Shown here: positions 24,943-37,800 of the stretch, one piece after another
Layout of the letters: every line of letters begins with the position of its first letter
How positions within the stretch are numbered: the stretch's first letter is position 1
NCBI GenBank assembly: GCA_026874595.1
Contig: CM049307.1
Location: forward strand, 49,077,678-49,141,677
Origin: Sipunculus nudus
Lineage: Eukaryota; Annelida; Sipuncula; Golfingiida; Sipunculidae
Direction of reading: 5' to 3'
Length of the DNA stretch: 64,000 nt
The notes under the pieces: generated by a model
Seen by the model: the letters and a program-made list of their open reading frames with translations, nothing else
What the model was told of the DNA's origin: nothing
Databases searched by the model: none
Position numbers and translations under genes: made by a program

Positions 24943-26175
24943 ACGTAACTGCAAATGCAGCACAACCAATACAACAAACCTCTGTTTACAATGGTTCATA
25001 TAGGAAGACATAGTTCAGCAAACTTCAGGACTTGTTCATAACAAGAGAGTTCACACCTGTACATATCCATATATGATGATTTATCCATGCAATGTAATAA
25101 CTGATACTACAGCTGTAAACCTGGGTCCAGCTGGAGTCCCAAGCCTGATTTTGATACTTGATGAGCATATATTGGTTTATCACAGAGTCATATAAGTATA
25201 AATATGACTTCAGAATTCCTATGCACCATCAGTCTGTGATATGCTTTACATTTTATCTATATTCACATTCATGTCTATATGTACATAGTATTTGGTATTA
25301 GCGTTTCTATGAGTGCACATTGCAGAGTAACTGTATCCACATCCATATTATTAACTATGTGAACATGACATAACTCTCACAGAGAGAAAAGTAATACTCT
25401 TAGCTTCAAATTAAAACCATAGCATTTAGGCAGCAGCAAATGACTAAAAAACAGCTGCATGTATTTATAAGACTTTGTGTGCACTATAACAAATGTAATC
25501 AAATTGTTATAACTATTACATAATCTGAAGATACATTTGATAATTCATATCAGATATTAATTTTATTTATACATAACAATTACATACTGCAAACAATTAA
25601 ATCTACACATTAATGCTCTGCTAGTCCATCCAACTTTGTAAGTATTTACTACAAATGAAGAAATAGGGGTCAGTCATTTTGGCTAAATGTGTATGTCACA
25701 AACAAACATGTAGTTATTCACTTTGTGAAAAAAAACTATACAGAATTTATCAGGGAAATTACCATTGATCATCATTAATTCTGAATGAACACGTTAAAAG
25801 TCACAGGCTAATACTTCAATTCACAATCACTCCTGTTGGCTGGAAATAGTGTAATTTTTAAACAATAATATTAAAGTCTTAACACGGGCTGGATTTCAGG
25901 ACAAAAAGACCAAAGAGCCAATACCTCTTCTAATACCAAGATCAAAACCCTAGACTAGCTCCAAAATGTATTCATATCTGACTTTATTTCCTGAGGCTAT
26001 GATCCTTTGCAAAATAACTGATATCAGTCAATTGATTTTTACATATCTTGTACACATAGAAACTGAATTTTATCTAGTAAATATTGTACAGAACCATCAA
26101 AATAGCCCTGTAACTTTGCTTTTATCCAGGCCAAATGAATGAAGTCATAAAAAAGAGGAACAGTCATATCTGTGC

Positions 26176-26178
<3 letters not shown>

Positions 26179-26262
<84 letters not shown>
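26179..26262. repeat. (TA)n microsatellite
   Basis: About 84 uninterrupted bases of TA. ORFs of alternating Tyr/Ile across it are artefacts. Confidence 0.97.
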
Positions 26263-26267
<5 letters not shown>

Positions 26268-27507
26268 AATAATCTAATATACAAACCACATCTACTGCTG
26301 TATTTTTGACAAACCTTTATAAATGTTAGGCCATAAGCCCTGATCTTACAAGAATATCTGAGGGCCCAGACAATATTTCAGACTTAAGAGTGTTTTCAGA
26401 ATATTTTATATATATTATATATATATAAGCTGATTGATTTTATTTCTTCTTGAACCATGCAGCAATCAGGGGAGGCTAATGCATCTTATATGCAGTACTG
26501 ACATATCTTTTAAAACCTGAGATGCTGTTGGTAAATATGTCATACTGGTTTGAATAAATACTTCACAAAGAACTTGCAATGTAGACAATTTAATCTTAAC
26601 ATTCAATCTGTAAAAGTAACCTCTCCATAAATGCAGCAGTTATAATTTAATCAAATATGCTTAATACTAAACATATATTGGTACTTTGACAAAGGTTTTG
26701 TTGAAGAATATGTTTTATAAATATTTTAACACTAATAAATCTTGTTTGTAAATAAGTTAAATAAAGATTAACTGCCAAGTTATGGCAACCTAAGACAAAA
26801 TGGTAATTTCCTGAAGGTTCAGTTGTTAATTTATATGTAGACAGGCTTAGAAAGTATTACCAAAAGGAGTGCATATATAATCTTACACTAAATCAGGCTT
26901 TCAAATAAGTTAGACTTACCATGCAGAAACAGCAAAAATTGCTAATGTAGTGATTCATTTCGCCAAATACGTATTCTGCTCGATGGATCCCCACAGATGG
27001 AATCTCACCTTATTTATTTTGTCACTGCTGATTTTTATCTACATTCCCTATATCTGATCCACATTAAATATTGATCCAAGGCATCACAGACAGAGACTCA
27101 TGGGAGATGAATAATTATATGGAGGAAAGCATATTTAACTGAAAAAAATGCTAAATTCTTTATCTTGGTTAAAATATAAATATTGAATCTGGTTTCTGAT
27201 AATAATCTAATGTGGCAGAACAGAGCTTAACAAATTGTCAGTCCATTCAATATTGGAATGTTTATAAAGTTTCTGTGTTTTAATTTAGATAAATTAAATC
27301 AAAGCAAGGTTTGCTGAGTGTGACCAATGGTATCCCCCTTATACATACAAACATCTAAATCATATGACACAAAGAAACTTTGACTATGATGCTTATAAGA
27401 AAATGTTGAGTGTGAACACTACATATTTTCAAACCAATGAAAACAAGCATAAGCAATGTCAGAATAAGAGCAGCAAACTCCTTATTTAAAGCACACCCAG
27501 AAAGATA

Positions 27508-27536
27508 ATATTTTATTTATTTATTTATTTATTAAT
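27508..27536. repeat. (TTTA)n microsatellite
   Basis: Short run of TTTA tetranucleotides. Confidence 0.85.
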
Positions 27537-27954
27537 ATATCTTTTTTCAGGGTGGCTTGTTCAGAATATACTGATCTTCCACAAGGCTCTGAGAGTAATT
27601 GGAATTTTAAACATGATCAAATAGCATCACAGTAATATACAAGCAAACATGTATGTGCAGAATATTGTAACTGAATATAGCATATATTGTTATTTCCTGT
27701 ACTAGTATGATCATTATTAGGAGTTTATTATAGAATATTATTTAGATATTCATAGGATATTCAGGTTATTAACAATGTTGCTAACATTGTATGAAATAAG
27801 TGCAAAGAATAATATAAACCACAAGTGCAATGTATGCAAAGTTATGTTAGTGTTAATTCACTTATTGGTATTCGTAAAGCATAAAATATCAAAATTCATG
27901 CATAACATGTAAAAGTGGTATAATAGATTTATTGTAATTATGTCAAGTGTTTAG

Positions 27955-28145
27955 TGAATATTGCTTAAGATCTTTTTTGAACTTATCTAAATTATCTATC
28001 TTACGAAGAGCTTCCGGTAACAAATTCCATAATTTCGGTCCCTGATAAATAAAAGATTTTTGCATCAAAACTATACTTTCCTCTAAACTCATGTTTAGAA
28101 CAGCTCCGTCAATACCGTCTCAGTTTTCGAACCTTGGAACAAGGT
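27955..28145 (-). pseudogene. LINE ORF2 C-terminal remnant
   Basis: The - strand reads, after a broken LVPRFEN-like segment, a frame with SFIYQGPKLWNLLPEAL followed by a Lys-rich helix (about LDKFKKDLKQ) and a stop. The pattern G-P-K-x-W-N-x-L-P plus a terminal FKKxLK helix is typical of the extreme C-terminus of non-LTR retrotransposon ORF2 proteins. An in-frame stop and the lack of a reverse-transcriptase core mark it as a 5'-truncated relic. Confidence 0.6.
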
Positions 28146-28888
28146 CAATTGTTTACAGAAATTTGAGGCAAATAAAGAGTCATGGGTTAAAAGTGTGGCT
28201 TGGGTGTATTGACCCCTTGACACCACAACTGTTTCTGTCACTGTAAAGTTAACCACAAACAACAGATCAGCCCTTACAATATTTTAAATTTAGTAGCGTT
28301 TACACTGACCAATTACTATTACTATGTTTACGCAGGTAGAGTCAGCACCTGCTGCATTTTGCTTCCTTTGTTTGACACTAAATGTTGCATTAGACCAAAA
28401 AAGTTTCCAATTTAGATTTCTGCATCAACTTTCCTTCACTATCCAGTACCTATTGCTTTTGAATAAAAACAAGTCACAAAAAATAATAATAAACATATGC
28501 TAACTTCCTAGCACATAGGAAAACTTTCATGTGACATTTTCCTACATTTTCTGTTCCTAAACTTCTGGTAATAATATTGGACTAATAATAACAACCCTAA
28601 TCCAAAAATATATTTAAAATATTTAGACTACATGGTATGTAGAGGTTAATAAAATGTGATATTCCTTTGATTTTTCCCTCAATATCCAAAAATGTATTCA
28701 CCCAATATTATGAAACATCCAAAACTAATACAAATATGTAGACTGAACAGCATGTTGGAACAAAATGAGAGCTATCTAAGTTTTCTTTCCCTCAAACCTG
28801 GTGCTGACATTTGACAAACAATGTCAATCATCTAGAGTAATATTTAACAAACACATGTTCCTTCTTGCGGTGTAGTTGAACTGGTTTC

Positions 28889-31800
28889 CTAGGCTGGGAC
28901 GGTTTTACCGAACCGGAGACGTATTTGTTCAAAGAACAGGAAGGTCAGGATTGTGTGTGGTCCAAGTCTCACAAACGCTGGTACAAAACCCTGGAACAGT
29001 AATAAAGTTTAACCAGTTACATGTGTAGTAATCAGTGGTAGCAACTGGTTGTAAAATCATGTCTGATTATCAAAAGAAAGAAAATGATCAATGACTGATT
29101 ATTTATCAATTATTTATATACTTTCTATATTATTATGAAATCTGCTGTATAAAACTGTGCCTTAATACAGAGTGAATTCAAGACTTGTAAATCTTTCTGA
29201 AAGGTCAAAGTAACAGCAACATTGATGACACTTGTTTGCTGTACAAAATTTAGTTTTAATACCCTTTGCTACTTTTGAGTTCTTTCTCATATGTCTCACA
29301 GAGTTAGATTTATATCTGGATGGTATGACTTCTTGGCATGTGCATACATAATCCTTTGGTGAAGGATATGCAGAGATGCAACCAATTTAACTGATTGTGT
29401 TACAAAACAAAGAATCACTGGTAATAATTAATTTGCTCTCCACTAGTTAAGATGTCCAGTAAATAGTTCACACATGACCACTGCTACAGACTGCAGCTAT
29501 ATCTCCATATGTATATTTGAAAAAGTTGAGATACAATAAATGCTTTGAATTTAAACAAAAGCTGTAACAGGCTGAACATTAATATTGATCAATGTTTGTC
29601 AAAATATGCACACATACAAGCATATGTATCAAAGAAATATGATGTGTAAAGATAATTCATAAAACTCTATATTTCTGTTAGAGCTTTTATCAACAAGGGA
29701 CCCATGGGTCACGGCGCTCAGCTGATCGTGATTGGACCATAAGTGTTTCTCCACTGTGATACTATATCGAGTCGATAAAGCTTATGAATATCATGGACAT
29801 GTTGGGCTATTATAAAGGAATGTAATGTAATACGTGAGTAAATGATAAATGAAATAACCTGACTGATGGATTAATAGAGTCATATATAGTGGTTTATTTT
29901 TTATTTATTAAAGAGGTGTAGAAAATTGTGATATATTTGAGCAAATATGAATGCAATGACAGCAGTAATAAGCAGTAGTAGAATGATGATAAGGCTATTT
30001 GTTGAAGGATCTAAAGTGTATGGTAGTCTGCAAGCTTTCAATTTGACAGATATGATGTTATGATTAACTATGCTGATGAAGTGATTTATGAATTTGTGAC
30101 TGTATGACACAATATCTCTTTAGTCTTGACAAGGTACATTATTGTGATGCCCACTATGTCTACATATTACACAATATTGACATAATTTCTGGCATGTACA
30201 TAGGTACCTATGGACGAATAGTTATACAAAATATTAAAGTATGAATATATCTGATTCATCTTGTTCTTGCTTACTGAGGCTGACTTTGGGATGGGGTTCG
30301 GAGAAGGGAAAAGTGAGGGCAGCACGAAGGTGGATGTAGAAATATTCTATTGTAATGTTTTTCATTTATATAAGAATATGAAAAGCTAAGAGGAAAGGGG
30401 CCCTCCTACTTGGTTATAGTAAAGTTCTAAATATATGATTGCAAACCAATACTCTGACAAGACTGTCATGAAGAAAAACAGTAAAAGTTTTGAGATACTG
30501 TAATGTATGAAAATTTACAGATGGAAAATTTACAGATGGACAGGCAAGTGGACAGAATGGACTAATACCTTTATTTCACTTTCAAGGGAATAATGCATTT
30601 AAGTTTATATATAAGCCTATTTTTTTTAAGCATATCCACTTTTTCCATTAAGAAGTTTTTATCTGAATCATTTTTTTTATTTACAGGTTTTATAAATTTT
30701 AAATGAAAAAACCTGAAAATATAAGTAAAAATATTAGAATTGTTGCAAAAGTTGCAATCATTATATATACAGAGTAAAAAACTGAAACTATAAGTTAAAA
30801 TATTAGAATTGTTGCAAAAGTTGCAATCATCATATATCCAGAGTGTAGCTCATATTGGGTCATATTATGCATACACATATATTTGATTATTTTTTAATCA
30901 TAAATGTTTAAACTGAATTTAAAAGAAAATAATGCCACAACATGGCATCTACAAGAATATTCCTTGAATCACTATTAAAAAGTTTTGCACATTGGAGTTT
31001 TCAGTACCTGCTTAATTTTATTCACCAAAATAAAATAAAAGATTCAGTAAATTTGATAAAATAAAACATCTTTTCAAATAAAGTATACACACTGTTGGTT
31101 GAATGAGAAACAAACAATATCATTGTGCTAATTACTATCCAAGTTTTAATTAATTACTGAAATTAATAGTCAATTTCACACCTGGTGAAGTTTTTACTCC
31201 TCTGAAGTAAGGAATTACTTATCTCATGAACATCCACACTTTCATAGCAATACACCACTTTGTGGACACAATTTAATGTACACTTTAATCATTGTAACCC
31301 TGGTGGTACAATACAAAATCTAAAATGTAGCATAGCCTAGAATAAGAATGAATCACATACAGAAAATAATAACATTCATCTAGTTTATGCACCATCTGGG
31401 GGGGGGGAGGGAGTGCAGAGCAGAGGGGAAGCCTGATGGTAGTGGCCAAGCTGACCCAAGGCAAGCTGCCTGGGGTGGGTTACATAATGCAAGTGAAGGC
31501 TGTACTAATAGGTGGGCTAGATGTAAACAACACTTGACATGGTGTATGAAAACATGAATAAAAGCTATTCTTTCCAATCAATTTCTTTGAAATTTCAGAT
31601 TTTAAAAGATTAAATCCTTATGTATATATGCTGTGAAAATTAAATCAATAGTGCCAAAGTTGGACAAAATTTAAGGTATTGATTTTTTATTTATGCTAAT
31701 AACTTGAAAAATTTGCAAAATTCAGATCTAATTTTGGGTAAACAATTGAATCTTGATTAAATAAAGTTATATTCCTGAAAAAAAGTCTCTAGGTTCAGCA

Positions 31801-34800
31801 ATTCTCATGTGAGTAAATATATTTTCTGATTTTTTAACAAATTGCATTATGTTTTGGCCCATAACTTCAAAATAATACCCAATACTAACCTAATTTTTGG
31901 TATGTTCATAGAAAATGTATAAAAGAATGTGAATCCTAAATACGATCAAAAACAGATCAGTGGTTTTGATATTAGGCAGCCCTGAAGTGTAACAATGGCT
32001 TTTTTTATGGAAAACGGAGTTTTTTTTTTCCTTAATATCTCGAAGTCCTGAACAAAGTCCTAATGACCCAATTTTCGGTATGGTAGGAGATTTTGGGGAC
32101 ATCTAAAATTATGTCAACAGCCTGGGGAGCATAGAGATGTGCACTGAATGACCTACAGTCATCAAAGTGGACTGCTTGACAATGTAAGGGAATACAACAA
32201 GAGCCTCCAAAAAAATTCAATAACTAGCCTAATTTTGCAGCTTTTATTTTTAAATTTCAGATTTTAACAGATTAAATCCTTATGTATACATGGTGTGAAA
32301 ATTAAATCCACAGTACTTACAGGAAAAAAACGTGCCATGGCCAAAGTTGGGCAAAATTTAAGGTACCAATTTTATATTTTTGCCAATATTTAAATAAATT
32401 TAACAAATTTTGATCTAATTTTTGGTATACAATTAAATTTTGATTAATATAAGTTGTATTACTGGAAAAATGTCCCTACCTTTAACACTTTTGGTCTTAA
32501 GTGACCAAATATCTTCCTGATTTTTTTACAAAGTCCATTATGTTTGGGCCCATAACTTTTTTAAATTATATAATACTGACTTAATATCTGGCATGTACAT
32601 AGGAACTATATAGAGGAATATTTATGGTAAATATGAAGAAAACCAGATGAGTGGTTTTGATTTTAGGCAGTCCTGAAGTGTGAAAATAGATTTTTAATAA
32701 AAAATTGAGGTTTTTCCTTAATATCTCAGGGGAACGAAGTCCTATTGACCCAATTTTTGGCATGGTAGGAGATTATGGGGACATCTAACTGTATGCCGAA
32801 ATTCAGATTCGTAGGTCCAACGGTGTCGAAACGTGCCAGTCTTACGGACGGACATCCAGACCGACAGATGGACGGACGGACGGACGGACAGATAGACGGA
32901 CGGACGACGGATAATGGACCATGACTATAGCTCAGATGACTTATAGTCAGCTGAGCTAAAAATGACAATTTTAGAATATAATACAGGAATTAAACTTTCC
33001 AGTAATAGAATTACATGCCACAAAGGCTAAAGGCACAAATATTCCATTGCCAACATGTTAAACCAGGAAAATGTGGGATCAGTGATGCCCTAATATCCCC
33101 AAACCAGCCCAAGAACACTTTTTAAATTCAAAATACATGCCAAATATAAATTGGATTTAAACATGAAAATGCATGCTTAGTTTTTATGGTATCAAAAAGA
33201 CCCTCTCTTTAACTGGGAGTGATGGGAATGTTATTTGTAAACTATGCAGGTTTGAACATGAGACCCTAGTGTATGGTCTGAATGAATCAGTGCATATGAT
33301 AATGGGATGCAGGTCATTTTTGAAGTCCTCCCTCCTAAGGCAGGGATCTAATAACTTAAGATATCTGCTTGGTCTACCAGTAGTTAATGAAAACTTTACC
33401 TTAAAGAATCCAGATGGCCCTGTCCTTGCTATGTCCTTGGCACAGTCCATTAAGCTCTGGAATGTGAAGAAATCACAATGCAAGATACACTTAATATCAC
33501 TGCCTTTTTGTAAAAGGGTTCATTTTATGTATGAAAGTGTTATATCAATCCACTTTTGAACATGCCCTGCCAATTTTGAGCCACAGAAAATATTTTCTGT
33601 ACATATTTGAATTAGGTTTCCATTTTTTTTTTCATTCAAACAAGGTAACAAGAAAGAAAATTATAAGTGTAATGAAATAGGTTTCATTTGCACTGCCTGT
33701 TTTGGTCATAAATAGTTCTGTTGGAACCCCCCCCCCCCTTCCAATCCCACCTGCAGCTGTGCTGATGTAAGTACACTGGACATTCAATGTTATAAATAAA
33801 TATGGGGATTTCAACTGTGGCTGATTTATACACACATCATAAAAATATAAAACAAATTTAATGCCCTGTAATACTGTTGTTATTATTAAAACAATCATCA
33901 TTCATTTATAAAAAAAATTACCAATAAATATGCAAGCTTATTAAATATACTTTGAAACCTATAGGTATCTAGTACATATTGTAATAACAGAATACATAAA
34001 ATACATACAGAATATGTTCCTGGTGGAGCATTCATCACTCTCGTCTTCATCACATCCAGAGGCATGGTGAGCGCTGTAGCAATACCTCCCTGTAATGTAG
34101 AGTAGGTAACAAATGAATAGTGTGCAGAATCTGACTAAAAAAAAGTACATAATGAGTAATGTTGGTGAGCATAGAAATCCTAGCCCCACAATGCACTGGG
34201 TCTTCTACATACACCAGTGGTGTAGGTATAAATGTAGTGAAGGGGCAGTGTAGTCTGTTCATATTTGTTGGATAAGAACTGTTTCAAGGCAAATTACTTA
34301 AGCATGGCTGTTTTTGTGGTAAGGGCTTTACAGAATAAGTAATATTTTTTAAGCATGCACATGTGGAATGTCAACAGAAAGTGTTTCCATGAAATGCAAC
34401 AAATTTTGATAAAAGTTTGCGGGTAAAGGCACAAAATAAATTAAAGGTACCCCACATTAAACCTTTTTTTTTTTTTTTTTTACATTTTAATGTATCATAA
34501 ATAGTTTTATAATGGGGACATGATTATTGACTTTGATTTATCAAAGCCCTACCAACTGGTAAGGGTATGACTGTGGCAGGACATACACTGAGTTGTCCCA
34601 ACCTGACAAAGGAAACATTCAGACAAGTTTGAGTAAAACTTATTTATCAGTACATGGATGGTATTTGGTTATTAAAAAGTAAAAAAAATGAGGAAATCAA
34701 TTCTCCCAAAAAACACATTTTGTAGTCACACCTAGCATACCTTGTAATGGCAGTTTTTTAAAGTTACCCAAACAGTCAATGCAACTTTCTTCATTCTGCA

Positions 34801-37800
34801 TACTCAGATGACCGATGAGAAAGTACAAAATATTGTGAGTTGAAGAATGTTGGTGTTACTTACCGCCATAAAACTGGATGAGAAATGACACACCATGTTG
34901 TCTTTGAAAAACCCTGAACTCAAGAGAATCTGTTTGATCTGGTCATAGAATGACAGCTGAAACAGAAGTATAAACTTGTTTAAAGACATGGGGCAAAAAT
35001 CATATCAAACACAAGTACGGAAAATATGACTTATAATATTTAAGATCTGCACTTTGTCTGTTAATTCAATTCAGTCAAATCTGTATAATATGAATAACAA
35101 ATCAGTAAATATGCTTGCAAATACCTTATACAGTGATGAATTTTTCCACAGTGGATGTTAGTAAATTCAATCAAGTAAAAAAACAAGCTTGCTTGTTGTC
35201 TGTTTAATGCCACCAATTTTACTTCTGTGTGAGTGTAGCAGTTTACTGGTGAGTGTTAAAACTAAATCTTGAGCACTTAAACCAGAAATAGTCTCGACTT
35301 CACAGTGTGCTCCCTCACTGAGGGCTTAAAAAAATTAACCCAGGTGTTGCAATGCAATGCATTGGCAATTATACGCATTGTTAGACCACTAATACTACAT
35401 GAATTGATGGACATGTTTCATGTCCTTACCTGACCAATAGTGACCAGCACTGCTCTTGAGCTGGCCATGGTGGCACCAGAGAACAGCTTGGATGGCCCTT
35501 CATGACGTAATACTTGGTATAAACCATCTACAGCATGTTTGTAACTGTGCAAAATTAAAGAGAATTATTATCAAGGAATGTCCATGTAAACTTAGGTTTC
35601 ACCAAATGCTACATTCAAGATCATTACACAAAAAATACATATAGCAGTTGCTGATTAAATGATGTTTTGTGTACACACTAAAATTGTGACCAGTAATTAA
35701 AAAGAGGGCTTCTAAAGCAGGGTAGAATTTGTTAAAAAAGATTAAACGAAAACTTCCTTGGGGTTGACCAAAATTGATTTGCTTTAATATTTCTTTATAG
35801 TTAATATTATATGCTTTAAATTTAAATTGAATACTATAATAAGCTGTTAATCTAAGGGCAGATTAAATTATACAAAAATACCAACTTAAGAAAAAACCAC
35901 GTTTATAAAGAATACTAAACTGAATATGAAGCAGACATAACTAAACAATGTATGCTCTTTACACAGCCCTTTACCTACAGGCCTACTACCTATACACTAA
36001 TCGCAGTTTGTTTTGACCTCATATCCTGAATCACTACACTAAAGGAGAGCACTGTATTTTGGTCCAATCAGATGAGACCCTGTGCTGGAAGACACGACCT
36101 CTATGGTAGGCTGATATAGTCATATCATTAATAAATAGCAAACATAAATGCTGTTGGCAATTTTTTTAGGGGTTGCAGAGGCCATTGTGTATGAGCTAGA
36201 CTACAAACTTATTCCATAAATAGTCGTGGTCCTCTTGACTGCGTGTAAAAAATGCCCGATATGCGACACACAACTGATGCGACAAGGTATCTACATAACT
36301 ATAAGACTGTGTTGCCAGCAAGACGGTTTACCAGCCAAGCAAGGAATAGACAGAGCAACTGTTGTTACATTTGTTTTTGAGTGAAAGCTCATCGCTATGG
36401 CAACCATTTGAATAGGCCACAGTCTATATGTGGCACAGGCTCAGAGAGAATGGCCCGACACGTGGTTTGCACTGGTCCTTGAATGTGCACATAGGATTCC
36501 CAGCTGGCGAGCTGTAATTCAAACGAAATGTAACAACATTGGCTCAGTGTATACTTCGCTGACTAGTCTCAGTGTTGCTGGCAAACGGATACATGGCTAC
36601 GCTAACATAGTCTTAATGTCATAATTGAATCGGTCGATGATGCGAGAAAACAGAGGGAGCAATTAAAATTAGACTATTTTTTACTAAGAGTAACCACTTG
36701 AGTGCACTTAAAGCGCAGCTATGGGCGGCTTTGTGATGCCTGTCAAGTGTTTGTTATCTGGCATTTGGTTGGCTGCCACCTGGTGTCTAAGTTTATCTTA
36801 AACGGTCAACCCAGGCAGCGGGAAAATCAGTAGCTACTTTAGAAGTGCAAGATTTCTGCTGCTTCGGGAGCGTATAAACAAATAAGTGTATGAAATGATA
36901 TACTTACTTTCTTCTCTGCTCTGGAGGAAATTTGATGTCATTTTGCATCCTAAAATTGTTAAGAAAATTCTCTTGTATACTAATACGCTGGTATTATTTA
37001 CAAAATCTGAATACTCTTGACATTCCCTGTGCTTGACACATGTAAAAGCAAAGAAAAATGTGTTATATACTAATAAGTAGGTATTTTTTTTTTACAAAAT
37101 CTGAATAAACATTAAATTCTGTAAGCTTCAAGGATAAACTGTGCAAAACTTAATACTTCTAGTTTTTAAATTTACAAATAGTGCAAACAAAAGTATAAAA
37201 TTAATGAACATAAAAAAAGTTTGAACAGTGTGTAATGATGAAAAAAGGTCAGTACTTGACAATTTTCATTAATATTATCCAAGTTGGCATAAAGAGCTAT
37301 CACTCATAAGTCCTCCCTTCAGCACAATTGACCTATCCATGAACTCTATATGACCTTAATCACATATTCATTCAATGAATAATCATAAGCATTGGACTAA
37401 TGAGCAACCAATCAGGTGACCTCAAACACTGTAAAGTGTCAATCATCTGACAAAAATGAAATTTCGCAAAATTTGACAGAGCTCTGTCAAACAAAACACG
37501 TGTAGTCTGTTAAAACTACCAGAATCCATGTCGGCATGTTTTCCAAGATAAATTTTTATACAAATGAGACAGTATAAACAAGGGACCCATGGGTCATGGC
37601 ACTCAGCTGAAGTTTGAAACTTTTGCAAATGCAAAATATTCTATTGTAATGTTTTTCATTTATATTATATAAGCATATGAGAACCTAAGAGGAAAGGGGC
37701 CTTCCTACTTGGTTATAGTAAAGTTCTAAATATATGATTGCAAACTAATACTCTGACAAGACTGTCATGAAGAAAAACAGTAAAAGTGTTGAGATACTGT

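Larger units (their letters stand above)
22056..28888. other. Convergent intergenic region
   Basis: Lies between the esterase stop and the carrier stop and must contain both 3' UTRs. An AATAAA overlaps the esterase stop codon (22051-22056), too close to serve that stop. No further gene is recognised. It holds repeat R2 copy B, a MITE, a LINE tail and a (TA)n tract, listed separately; the rest is AT-rich without recognised features. Confidence 0.5.
29693..32962. mobile_element. Interspersed element E1, copy 1 (SLC25A10 intron 8)
   Basis: Starts ACAAGGGACCCATGGGTCA..GCGCTCAGCTGA and ends GCTCAGATGACTTATAGTCA then GCTGAGCTAAAAA. The ends are inverted repeats of each other (GCTCAGCTGA/TCAGCTGAGC), each with its own palindrome (GACCCATGGGTC; GCTCAG..CTGAGC). 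The body from about 30339 matches copy 2 from about 37633. This copy has about 600 bases not in copy 2 near the left end, and a duplicated internal unit (about 31585-32105 and 32255-32785). A GGACGGACGGAC run precedes the right end. No coding capacity seen; the short ORFs are repeat-derived. Confidence 0.8.

Noticed and set aside
26039..26284. ORF of alternating Tyr-Ile
   Set aside because: Pure (TA)n translation.
31380..31577. ORF MERIAFIHVF... and its twin at 38582-38782
   Set aside because: Homologous positions of element E1; duplicated non-coding repeat rather than paralogous genes.
32726..32968. ORF rich in RPSICPSVRPS
   Set aside because: Translation of the GACG tandem run at the end of element E1.
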